A stretch of DNA of 64,000 bases from Watersipora subatra (lineage: Eukaryota > Bryozoa > Gymnolaemata > Cheilostomatida > Watersiporidae): contig NC_088714.1 in the NCBI RefSeq assembly GCF_963576615.1, positions 63,992,667 to 64,056,666 of the forward strand, read 5' to 3'. Within the stretch, counting starts at the first letter, position 1. Each line of letters starts with the position of its first letter. Positions 10,948 through 21,700 of the stretch are shown here, in pieces. The notes beneath the pieces were generated by a model, which saw nothing but the letters and a program-made list of their open reading frames with translations, did no database searches and was not told where the DNA came from. Both the position numbers and the translations under genes were made by a program.

Positions 10948-11750
10948 TGTTGTAGAATATGATTCACTGAGAGCTGAGCCTAGGGCTGAGCTAAGCCGCG
11001 CCGGGCTGTGCTCAGTCATACGGAATAACGAGAGGAAGAGAGTTAAGCCAGTCAGATCCAAGCCGAGCTGAGCAAAGCCTAGCCAAGCCAGCCGAGTCCA
11101 ACCAAGTGGAAGAAGAGGCGGGGCTCCCCGCTATATAAGCACGAACGTTCACAGAAGAGTGCGGAGCAGTTTTGCACCTGTTCGTTACATGCTGCATGCT
11201 TTCTATTGTAACCCCTTATGAACAAAGCAGACAATTAATTGTATAAACTCTTGCACTGAGTCTTGTACTGGTAGGGTGTCAGGCTGGCTTAGTGGTATCA
11301 TCTTTGACTTGGTCAACCATGGGGTTGGTGGTTCGAGCCCTGCTTAATGCCAATCTAACAAAAAGCTCTCAGCAAGCTTTCAACCCTAAATTGCTAGGTC
11401 TTTCGGATCTAGACCTTAATTTGGAGGCCCGTGTACCACACTGACAATGTGGGCATGTTAAAGATCCACCTCTGTCCTTCGCACGTTGAACAAGTGAAAT
11501 GGCTACCTGCCTCTGTCAGACTGGACGTGTTGCAAAAAAATGTATCTTTTCAGGTTAATCTGACAGTTCCAGAAGAAGCCCTTGATAAGTGTTAGGACCA
11601 CCCAAGGTAGCTTATAAAAACCTAGACCTGGTGGTGTGTTTCTCTACTATAGAACACTACCAAGCATTGTCACTACATGACAGAAGCATGTCATTATTAT
11701 TATTATATTGTAGTGGTAAAGCAGTAAAGGTAGAGCACAAAACCTTTACA
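10948..11750 (+). repeat. 3' LTR of Ty3 element 1, split by a SINE
   Basis: LTR sequence runs 10948-11273 and resumes at about 11719, ending ACCTTTACA at 11750. Without the insert its length is close to the 332-bp 5' LTR. Confidence 0.88.
11274..11707 (+). mobile_element. tRNA-derived SINE inserted in the 3' LTR
   Basis: Box A-like TGGCTTAGTGG and box B GGTTCGAGCCC lie near the 5' end as an RNA polymerase III promoter. A conserved middle (AGCTCTCAGCAAGCTTTCAA, GGATCTAGAC, CAGACTGGACGTGTTGCA) is shared with 63763-64000. The tail is an ATT repeat. LTR-derived TTGTACTGGTA at 11263-11273 recurs as TTGTAGTGGTA at 11708-11718, a target duplication. Confidence 0.82.
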
Positions 11751-13000
11751 ATATTCTTATTTTCTAGCCAACTCTAATCTGAGACTATTCATGTTCATGG
11801 AAAACCCAACTTTAAATTCATAATTTTGTTAAGGCTGCGAGATGGTAAAGCGACTTTATATCACTTTGTTTACAAATGTTCAAACTTTAACTAGCACCTA
11901 TTTTCTGTAGTCTAGTTAGCATACCACTAACATTTATTAAAGGTTTCATATACCAATTATGATAAGGTCGTAAAGGCAGTCTACAACACCTGTCGGTAAG
12001 TCCATACAACACTGATATTGGCAGAACTTGATGCTACACTAAAACACATTCTTTTGCATCTGTACAAATCAAAAAAAGTGTTAATATCACAGAGCCTTTG
12101 GGATCTCTAACTGAAGATAATTACTGCTAGTTTAGAAAAGTTAACAACTCTTTACCTCTCTTTTTTTATAAGATCGTCTAGTTTTGGCAGATTATATTAT
12201 ATTAGATATATATTATGCTGATCTATAAATATACAATAAACTGTTTAAAGTTACCTCACAACCTTTCTTTGCCAACAATTTTAGAAAGTACTATTATATG
12301 TGTATCCTAATCACTAAAACCGATAAACTCCAGATGATAGGCATTCTAACTGTATCTAACAAATATTAAATTGTATGCTAGTATTAAGCATAGTTCTCTG
12401 TCATATTGACTATAGCCCAAAGGGCATTATTTAACTTCTCTTAGTTCACCATATTCAGGAGGTTTAAGGCTATTGACTCATGCTTCTTTAGGTGTGCTTT
12501 TTATATGGTGGGATGCATATGGTTCCTGTGTTGTTGGTTTGTTATCTCACTTTTAATTATACTATTAGTTTCAGTATTGGCGATGAAATATTCCGCCTTT
12601 TTAAAGACAATATCAATGTGTAGCAATTCATCTATTGACACAGTGTGTGGTGTCTCTTTGATAAAGACATCTCAACTCTGGTCATGAAATATGGTTTACC
12701 ACGATGAGCCTTTTCACAGAAAAAAATATGGTTATGAGCCACATAGGTCAGCTGCCTTGCCTTAGTATGGTTAATAAAACTTTAACTTCCTGTTATAAAA
12801 CTCATATTGTGCTGCTTTCACACGTTTTTATCTGTGAATTTTTCACTGAACTTACCAGTGAGTGATCTGATGCCTTAGTTATTATATCTTTTTGACTATA
12901 TAGCTAAGTGAGTGGTTAATAAGTTTCTGAGTTTATCCAAGAAACTAGACAAGCTCTTTGTTGTACTATATACTAGCAGAATGCTTGACATTGTACGGGT
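11751..13000. other. Intergenic stretch without a recognised gene
   Basis: AT-rich, short frames only. No domain, RNA gene or clear repeat was seen here. Confidence 0.5.
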
Positions 13001-13219
13001 ATTAACGATCAGCTTATAAATCATGAGAGGTAGCATAGTTACCTGCCACTTGCTATTAGCCTGGCACATTGTAAATGGCTAATTTGAGTAATCTTACTGA
13101 GAAGAGCTAACTATTTGCTCTCACAATTGAGCAAACATGAAAATACTCTACCACTTTCCATGACATTGCGCCATGACCTTGCACTGTAACGGAGAGCGGA
13201 CGAGTATTTGCACCCATTT

Positions 13220-13412
13220 AACGACATACATAGCCTAATGAATCTATCAAGCTGGGGTTTCTTGATTGATAAGAGATTGGTTTGACAAACAAGAGGGTAT
13301 GAGATCAAATCTTCTGCGAAGCGGATCTTTCATTCCAAAATTAAAATTTTAATAGCTTTAGCTGAACATACCGAATGACAGACACACATACTTTGAGAAA
13401 TACTTATATATA
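13220..13412 (+). repeat. Decayed tRNA-derived SINE-like tail
   Basis: A degenerate box B-like GAGATCAAATC is followed by AGCGGATCTTTCATTCC, an AATTTTAATAGCTTTAGC core and CTTTGAGAAATA. The same order occurs at 60840-61010 and, inverted, at 20996-21170. It abuts the ribozyme repeats. Confidence 0.5.
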
Positions 13413-13483
13413 TTATTGTGTTCTATATATATATATTATTATTTATTTATATTTTACTTTTTAATATAGATTTTTTAGTCCAA

Positions 13484-13528
13484 CCGCGTCTGATGAGTGC
13501 ATCGCACAAAACAATTTTGTAGCGAAAT
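13484..13528 (+). ncRNA. Hammerhead ribozyme, probably inactive (repeat copy 1)
   Basis: Core CTGATGA at 13490-13496 and stem II GTGC/GCAC with an ATC loop. The second core strand reads AAAA at 13508-13511 where GAAA is required, which should abolish cleavage. Stem III is ACAA/TTGT with a TT loop; the site would be after 13521. Stem I is shortened to about 3 bp. Its stem II is better preserved than in copy 2. Confidence 0.7.
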
Positions 13529-13744
13529 TACTAAAAGTTTACTCTCTTCTTAATATTTTTTCAAATATAAGTATACATGTATATATATATACATATATAT
13601 ATAATATAATAATATATAATTATATATGTAATAATATATAATTATATATAATATAATAATATATATATAATTTTCCTTTTATATATATATATATATTATT
13701 ATTATTTATTTATATTTCATTATTTAATATATATTTGTAGTCCA

Positions 13745-13792
13745 ACTGCGTCTGATGAGTGCATCACACGAAACAAATTTGTAGCGCAATTA
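13745..13792 (+). ncRNA. Type I hammerhead ribozyme, core intact (repeat copy 2)
   Basis: Core CTGATGA at 13752-13758 and GAAA at 13770-13773. Stem II is GTG/CAC (13759-61 with 13767-69) closed by a 5-nt loop. Stem III is ACAAA/TTTGT (13773-77 with 13778-82), essentially loopless. The predicted cleavage site follows GTA at 13781-13783. Stem I is TGCGT/GCGCA (13747-51 with 13784-88), with one G-U pair. All invariant core bases are present, so self-cleavage is predicted. A near-loopless stem III is typical of animal hammerheads thought to work as dimers. Confidence 0.8.
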
Positions 13793-13849
13793 CTAAAAGT
13801 TTACTCTCTTCTTAATATTTTTTCAAATATATATACTACCTGTCATACA

Positions 13850-15031
13850 GTACAGTATTGTTAAAATTTTTTACTTGTTTTCAATAACTGTGCAAATATA
13901 GTGTTTTACTATTCACCCAGTATATTTAATTTCTTTTGCATAATATTAAGTAACCTAATAGGCTCCTGTTCCTCAATATCAAATAAAGCTCTCTCACTCC
14001 TGGAACCAGTCATTACCCTGGTTATAAGTCATAAACTATTAATGAAAGCTTCTGCCAAACATGTTTTGTATAACTGAACTTGTTGCTGTTCAATCTTTAA
14101 AAGTCAAAGCCAGCAAGATTAATCATACCTTGAGTAATACATAACATACAACATAGCATCATGCCAAAGGGTAGATAACTCCAACAGTCGATATTTATAA
14201 TCAACCAACAGAAAGCAGTGTTGCTGAAGATTTTTATCTTTCAATGCAAACTGCTACAATTATTGCTACCCTGTTTCCATGACAACAATTCATGTGAACG
14301 CCTTTATTGAAGGAAATTGTCCTTATAGATAAGTGAATGCGATATTTTGAGTTTATAATCAGATAGATCTTTTTTCAAAAGTTTAAAGTTGCCAATTGAG
14401 TCCACTGTTGCTTGTAGTAAACCTGATTTTTTCACAATAAATAAGTTGTAGATAAGGCCTGAAGCTCTAGTAGTTTATTCTTATAACTCTACCTTTACAC
14501 TTGAGAATTCTTGATCATCACAGAACAGCGCCGATATTATAGTACAAATTGTTTTGCTAGTCAGAATGGTGGCTAGGTTGGTTCAGTTCGTATGCTTGCA
14601 GTACCTGATGCTGAATGTCAAGATTGAACTTCAAGTATGTTGCAGTCTTTTAAAAACATTCTACTTACAGGACAACGGTACAAAGCAAGAACACAAAACG
14701 ATCAGTTTCATAATTATATAGGTATATTCTAAATAATGGGTCAACTATAATCTAGATGTTTGGTGAGACCAGGGGAAAACTTGTACTGTATAATAAACAT
14801 CTATATTTCCTAAATACTATTGATTACATTTTTTACTTTTCTTGATGCTCAAGATAGATACTTGGGTAGAAAGCTGGTGTTTACCTTTTTGATGTTAATT
14901 AATGTTACATAATTTGGGTTTTATCCACACAGTTTAAAAAACATCTCAAGAAGTCTTAGTAACCATCATTAATTGGATTCTAGTTTGGTTAATTTATGAA
15001 CCTATTTTTTACTGGTGAAGTAGTTTTTTTA
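13850..15031. other. Intergenic stretch without a recognised gene
   Basis: AT-rich sequence with no long frame, no recognised repeat and no RNA gene. Confidence 0.5.
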
Positions 15032-15035
15032 TTAA

Positions 15036-15949
15036 AGGTTGACTCGCAACAAAATTCACATTACAGTTATTTGGTATCAAGAAGTTCAGCATGTTTTACT
15101 GTGCTGTGTTGTGTTTTAGGTTCAAAATATGTCGAAATGTGATTACAAGCTCTTGAAAGCTCAAAAGGGAACAGTTAATCGCAGCCATCACGAAAACGCT
15201 TTAGTTTGAAATCTCTTTATTTTGATTACGTACTCAAAAATTGTGGTTATTGTTTTGACGTGTGATGTTATCACGGGAAACTAAAGGCCAATAAAAGGCT
15301 CAATATAAAACGTTGTGTAACACTAGTTTATGACAAACACTTCAGGTTCTACCAGAAAGCCCGTATCAAATATAAATGCTCACTACTTTACAGTTTCATT
15401 TCCGCCTGGTCTAATCATCTAGTCGTAATCTGATCATGTGACCCATACTTTTTGCCAAATGGTTCAAACATTTTTTGCAGCATTTTTTGATTATCACATG
15501 TAACCAACAGGTTTGTCGTGTTTATCAAAGAATGATATGCACTCGTTTGAGTTTTGAATAGAAAATTAAACAATTTTTTGCGGTAGTTTTGAGATATCAG
15601 TGCTCTAAGTGACAGCACATCAACGATGATGAAATAGACGTGTAAGAACAATAGACATGGTTTTATTGAATACGTGAGGTATATCTGTGAAACTATTTCG
15701 ACGAATGAGGTTGCATTAAAGTGTAAACAGAAGCCATATTGTTCAATTACGTCCCACTTAAGCCGTTTTGTATAGAGATTTTAGTCTACGACAGTTTCGT
15801 GATGGCGGCAATTAACTGTTTGCTTTTGAGGTTTCAAAAGCTTGTAAATACATTTCCACATATTTTGCACCTACAACACAGCAGAGTAAGGCTTGGTGAA
15901 TCTTTTGATACCAAATAACTGTAATGTGAATTTTGTTGCAAGTCAACCT
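15036..15949. mobile_element. TTAA-flanked long-TIR (piggyBac-like) element 1
   Basis: Inverted ends start AGGTTGACTCGCAACAAAAT and end with the complement, extending about 150 bp inward. TTAA flanks both sides (15032-15035, 15950-15953), the piggyBac-type target. No transposase is visible, so it is non-autonomous. Relatives lie at 30500-31378 and 46412-46620. Confidence 0.82.
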
Positions 15950-15953
15950 TTAA

Positions 15954-17340
15954 ATTTAACAAGTAATTTCAAAAAATTTGACTGAAAATTTATTAGTAAT
16001 AAAGCTAATAGCTAAAGTTTTCTGTCCATGCTGTCTAAATAGGGCAAGAAAATCTTTGTTGGAATTGTTGGAATTGTCTAATTTTACTTACTTTAACCTA
16101 CTATCAGATTATGTTATTGAAATAGCAGGTAAGTTGAAGAGGATTTGCACCCTCAAAAAGACACAGCAAAAGGATTAAATGCATGTCTCCATGCAACTCA
16201 TGCTTACAGTATTTTTAAACTACCTGATGACTTTCATGCTCTTATATTTTAAGATCAATAAAACATATTTAGATTTCATTGATATTAGATACATTCATAT
16301 ACAGGGTGCATTCTCCTTCGTGTACCATTTCTATAGCAGAGTAGAAGTGAATGGGCAAATGGCAGCCTTTTGATAAAAAAGACTAGCTTGTGGAACATTT
16401 AGCCCTAGACTATTTCTAGCAGGTTTCTTGGTCAGCTCTGTCGGTTTCAAAGTAGTATGGTATTCACTTATTCTGCATGGTTGTGCCTAAAGGAAGTTGG
16501 GTTTTAGTTCTTAAAACCTTGCATTTGCATTTAGATGCAATATTTGCATCTAGTTGACACCTTTTGCGTATACATGTAGTTGTTATAGTATTTTGAACAA
16601 ACAAGCAAGCAACTCTTTTCATCTTTCTTTCTTTCTTTGACTCAAGCGACTAATTTTTACAAGCAACTCACTTCATCTGATTCTCTTTGACTTACTCAAA
16701 CATCTGAACAATTCAACTAGCTCCATTCCCCCATCCTACTCATTAAGAGTGTAATACCACAACTCCATTAAATTTATTGGAACCCTAGTGGTAGAGTATG
16801 TTAAAGATAACTGCTGGCTGTTGATTAAGTCTGGCTTCAAAGAGATATGCTACTAGTTTCGGTTAATAAACATCAAAATCATGATTACTGAAAATTTTAC
16901 TCTTATATAATGAGCCAACAGATAGTTGCTCAAATATCCTTGAGTGAAGATGCATACATGTATAACATACGACGACAGTGTTTTAAAATTTACACAAGAA
17001 TTAAAATTTTAACCAAAATAATTTTGGGGTTTATTTTGGAGAATTACGGCCAAAGGCGCTATAGCATGAAGTTTAGTATCTTTTGTGTCACAACTTTGTG
17101 TCAAGATTTTTAGGTAGATGCTGAAAAGGGCCGAGCACACGAGCCATAAAACTGTCAGTGATATACGAAATACAAACTGTATGGTAAGTACACTTGTTTT
17201 AAGTCATTCTATATTGCTTCAGCAACTGTAGTACTAATTCCTTTCAGTATTAGTATTATATTCATAATTACTAGTTAAGAGATCATAATTTATCAGTTGG
17301 TGAGCACACTTCTAAATTAAAACACTATGTAGTTCAGGAA
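15954..17340. other. Intergenic stretch without a recognised gene
   Basis: Only short frames. A run of TTTC repeats lies near 16623-16640. Nothing else was recognised. Confidence 0.45.
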
Positions 17341-17348
17341 CAGTAATG

Positions 17349-17354
17349 TTTATT
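17349..17354 (-). promoter_or_regulatory. Candidate poly(A) signal of copy B
   Basis: TTTATT on the plus strand, AATAAA on the coding strand, about 135 nt past the stop of copy B. Confidence 0.45.
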
Positions 17355-17487
17355 CTTTGTGACAAACAGAATAAACAAATTTAGTTGCTAAGTTAGTGTT
17401 TTCTACAAATAAAATAAACAAACAGTTTTCACTTTAAAAATGATTATTGTGGCAGCATTGGTTTCCTGTAAATATAGTCAAGTATGT

Positions 17488-18704
17488 CTATATCTTACAA
17501 ACATCTTCCTTATAGTAACAGGTAGTACCTAGTTCACGTATCCCTAGTATTGAGGATTGACCAGCATGCAACAAGCACTTCCTGTTCGCTATGTTGAAAG
17601 ATAAGGCACAACATCTCCTTTTGATACAGTAATATGCACATGACTCAATACTACTATCTAGAAGCTGGTGAAATATATTACCAGCGCACCGGTAATGCTT
17701 CATTTGTAACTGAAATCTTGATTCGAATGCAGGCGTGCAACAGGAGGCTAATCCGTGTTCAAACAAAGAGAACAGTTTCAAAGGCTTGCTGTATATCCAA
17801 AGGCCGCTGTACTCTGTACTTGAACTAGCGTACAAATCAATAGAGCTGAATAATTCTAGTGAGTTTGATATGAAAGTTATTTCTTCTTTTTCCAGTGTAG
17901 AACTGTCCAGTACTAGTCGGTTTATCGAGTAGCCAGTGGATATGATTAAGTTACCATCTACATAATGAAGCTTGTACGAATCGTAAACTGAAGATGGGCA
18001 GCTGTAAACATAGCTAACTTCTTCCGGACTATTCCATTTAATCGTGCATTGATCATCGGAAAGTCTAGAAGTCTGTATGATGCCACGAACTCCTGGTATT
18101 TGTGAAATGATAGTTTGTGAGCTGTGTATGTACAAAAAACCAAAATAGGTTGTTGAGTACATGCTGACAACTAAAATGTAGTCTAAACCTTGTCCGCAGT
18201 TGATAACAACTTGGACCAAACTCCCAAAATATGCAACGCTTATAAATTGAGGGCTGTTTACCCGAATGTCATTAAGAAGTGTTTTCTGTGATACATCCAT
18301 CATAAGATCATCTCCACAATAGCCAATTGCAGAGCACTCAAAATTATCATTAGACAAATCAAGACATTTTATGCAGTGGTCACCTGTGTCAGCGAGCAAT
18401 AGTACTGTCCGCAAATTTCCAATGCTCTCCAAATTGGCATGAGCAACATGAGATATTCTTGTGAAAGAAATGTTGTTATTTGCACTGCTACATGCATCAG
18501 TAGCTCTTCCTACGGGAACTATGCATTGACCATCTTTAGTAACTTCAATGAGCTGATGCGTTGTAGCCAGTAGGAGATGAGTTGGCACTACAGGGTGTTC
18601 CATTAGAGAGACGATACCTTCTTTGAAGTCTATGTTAATATTTCTTGTATTCAACATGCCCTCTGTCCATGTAAAGTTTGCTTCAGACAACTTTATTTCC
18701 TCAT
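17488..18704 (-). CDS. Copy B exon 4: NHL-like region plus PAN-like tail
   Basis: Acceptor CATTTCAG with CTAAC about 15 nt upstream as a likely branch site. The first residues DEEIKLSEANFTW join in phase from the WSC exon. The exon is open to a TAG at 17488-17490 and keeps the PAN cysteines, including the one lost in copy A. Confidence 0.88.
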
Positions 18705-21700
18705 CTGAAATGGCATGGTTAGTCGACGCTCATTGCATTTATGAATAGCTAATCAATACTAGCTACATCTATGGTCAGTTAGTCAATGCTAGTTACATCT
18801 ATGGTTAGTTAGTCAATATTGGAATATATATGGTTAATTATTAAATGCTAGCTATATCTATAAATAGTTAGCCAATACTAGTTACGTCTATGGTTAGTTA
18901 GTCATTGCTAGTTACATCTATAAATAGTTATTCAATGCTAGTCACCTCTATGGTTAGTTAGTCAATGCTAGTTACATATATGGTAAGTTAATCAATGCTA
19001 GTTACATCTATGAATAGTTAACCAATACTAGTTACATCTATGGTAAGTTAGTCATTGCTAGTTACATTCATGGTTAATTAGTCATTATTAGTTACATCTA
19101 TGGTTAGTAAGTCAATGCTAGTTACATCTATGGGACTAAAACAAAAAAGAAAGTAGTCTACAAAATGGTTTCCAATATTTGCAGTCACTAATTTTTTAGT
19201 CTTCTGATACCCTTATAATTTCATTTTAGTTCATTTCAGTTTAAAAAACGAGTGACTACAGCTTCAGTTGATGAAGGTAACTTGCCACCGGGGTCTTGGA
19301 AGAGTAAATAAATATTACTACTGAGATAGATTAAAAATGTTCTACAGATAAACTGGTAATTTTGGTAAATGCTCTAAACTTGCTATTAATTTGAACATAA
19401 TACATATATGGGATTACAAACAGCACCAAGAAACAAGGATGGAGCGAGATAATAGAGAATAATAAAATATCTACCGACAATACCCAAACAACCATTTTAG
19501 CACTCTCTGCTTAAGTAAACTGCATTAAAAGAGTTTTACATAAGAGAATAATTAGGTAATTGTAGAAGTGGTAGAGTAAATATCAACACATTACACAGTA
19601 ATCTCCTAGTTGACTTTAGTTTCATCAGCACACCATTAATAACATATAGTTAGTACACATGCCATGTAGACTGTATAAGGAATCACCTCTGACTGCTTTC
19701 ACTATATTTTCCTGATTTTAAGAAATGTGTATGCCATGAATATTGATGACTTTAAAATGTAGATAAAACTTTTTATGATTGAACATGCAGATTCATGTTG
19801 TTATCTAGCTACTATGAACAAACAGTTATGTGAAAACATTTGAGAAAGCTACGTGAAATTATAGAGTTACCAATTTTTACCAAATGTTAAGATTGATGAT
19901 CTATTTCTGTATTCATGATTACGTCAATCCTAATTATTGTGTTTTCAATATGAAAACATTGCCTTTTTATAATTGTACTTCTTTTGTATTTTAGTACATA
20001 TTATTAGTCATAACTTACCAGGAAAGGTTTGGTAGATGCTATTTGCATAAGAACCACCACAAAGTTGGCTTGAATCTCCAGAGCAGGCAGAACTGCATAA
20101 TGACTCAGTTGCCTTGCCATGTTTTGCAAACGTTTCTCCACAGAAACATTGAAATGAGAACTGTAGGCCTGCGTAGCCATTTCCTGTATAGGTTTGGTAA
20201 ATAATGGTTGAAGCTTCATCGACAGGAGCCGGAAAATAATACTTCTTTGTTATACTCTCATCGCAATATGACTGAGATCATTGGGTTTTGTCAGTGTAGC
20301 AAAACGCTAGGTTTATTCGATGGTAATTTTTTTCAGTAATACAATGGATATCAACAATGGTTTGCCAAAAATTGTGACAAAGTTGGTGCGGTAATTCACC
20401 AGAACAATTGATGGAGGCCAGAATATAATGCTTTTTGTTTTAACTGTTTTACAAATGACTTCATGGAAAGGGTTCTAGGTAGAAATAAAGAATGATATGT
20501 TCTTACCTCTAGAAATACAAGTGCCCACACATAACTCAATACTCATTACCCGTGAGTCGATTACATGGTCCAAGGCTCTGTCATTGCTATCGCTATAGCA
20601 TCCTAAGTATTTGTGAGAAACTCCAAATCTTAGACAACCTAAAAAAAGTTTTTCAAGCAATGTGGTATATCAATAATATTGTAGCTCTTACAATAGGTAG
20701 ACTACAAATAATGCTACTAGTAACACTCTATCCACTACTATCCTATCCTCGCTAAAACTACTGCTAAAACTACTACAACCACGATCATTAGCTGTACTCT
20801 TCACTAGCACAAGTGCGAGAACTTTTCTTATCAAAACTGACAGTTTTACTACTGTTACCAGTGCTACACTTGTACTCCTCTAGATTTAATTGCGTGAGAT
20901 GCAATAACAAGCTCAGATGATATACTAACGATGACGTACTAATATTGTCTTTACCATATCAATCAGTTCTAAAATTGCCTTTAAAGAAGTATCTCTATAT
21001 ATATTTCTCAAAGTTTATGGGTATGTGGATATGCAAGTAGTTCTAGCTATAATAGCTATAAAAATCTTGGATAAAGATTCCGCAATCTGATAAATTTTAA
21101 CTCACAGAGACCGCTACCGCAAGTTTAAAATTTGGGCGCTCTACCACTGAGCCATGTTATTATATACCCTATAGCGAATGCACCCGCTAATTATTTTATC
21201 ATTGTGCTCACGCGTTACGATGCCCTTTTTGAAAAAATAATTTTCCGTAAGGTTCAATTACTATATCTGGGGTCAAGACCAATTCTTCTCACGCTGACAA
21301 TTATAGGAAGAGCCTTGACATTCTTTCTCCGTTCGGTCAGACAAAGACGGTACGATATCTCATTTTCACAACTGTACCAGTATCGAAAGGTACCTGTATC
21401 ATCGTATATAGTCAAAGTTTTGATGGATAGCTTTTGATGGAACTGTAACCTTTTTTATACGCACACACTTTTATGCAAAAATTGTTGTTATTAATCCAAT
21501 ATATTCAGGATTTCTATTTTGTTATTTCAATTTGTATTAATTGTATCATTACCGAATCATATTTTATTGTAATCGTAACAAAACCGACTTAATTTAGCAT
21601 ATTTACATCTAAGCCCTTTCGTTGCTGTTTTATTTTTTTCGATTTATTTGACTTGCACAAAAAGATTTTTCTTGTGATATGAAGTTTGAGAATTATAGTT

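Larger units (their letters stand above)
4483..11750 (+). mobile_element. Ty3/gypsy retrotransposon 1, degenerate full length
   Basis: LTRs at 4483-4814 and 10948-11750, the second enlarged by a SINE. They share GCTGTGCTCAGT, CTATATAAGCAC and AAACTCTTGCACTGA. A primer-site-like TGGTGGCAGCAGTGGGG starts at 4816 and a polypurine tract GGAGGGGAGAG precedes the 3' LTR. ATAT flanks both ends. Internal order is gag-like, protease remnant, RT, RNase H, integrase, then remains of an extra ORF. Every domain is split by stops and frameshifts, so it cannot move by itself. Confidence 0.9.
13430..13850 (+). repeat. Two tandem 262-bp-spaced repeats bearing hammerhead motifs
   Basis: The conserved block (AGTCCAAC, GCGTCTGATGAGTGCATC, then TTACTAAAAGTTTACTCTCT and CTTCTTAATATTTTTTCAAA) occurs at 13478-13580 and 13740-13831. 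The copies are separated and preceded by AT-rich sequence with a shared TTATTTATATTT lead. Each block contains a hammerhead ribozyme fold. The layout recalls retrozyme or ribozyme-satellite arrays. Confidence 0.8.

Noticed and set aside
21100..21175. Possible tRNA gene on the minus strand (GGCTCAGTGGTAGAGC)
   Set aside because: Good box A but the anticodon and T arms do not fold, and it is part of composite repeat copy 1.
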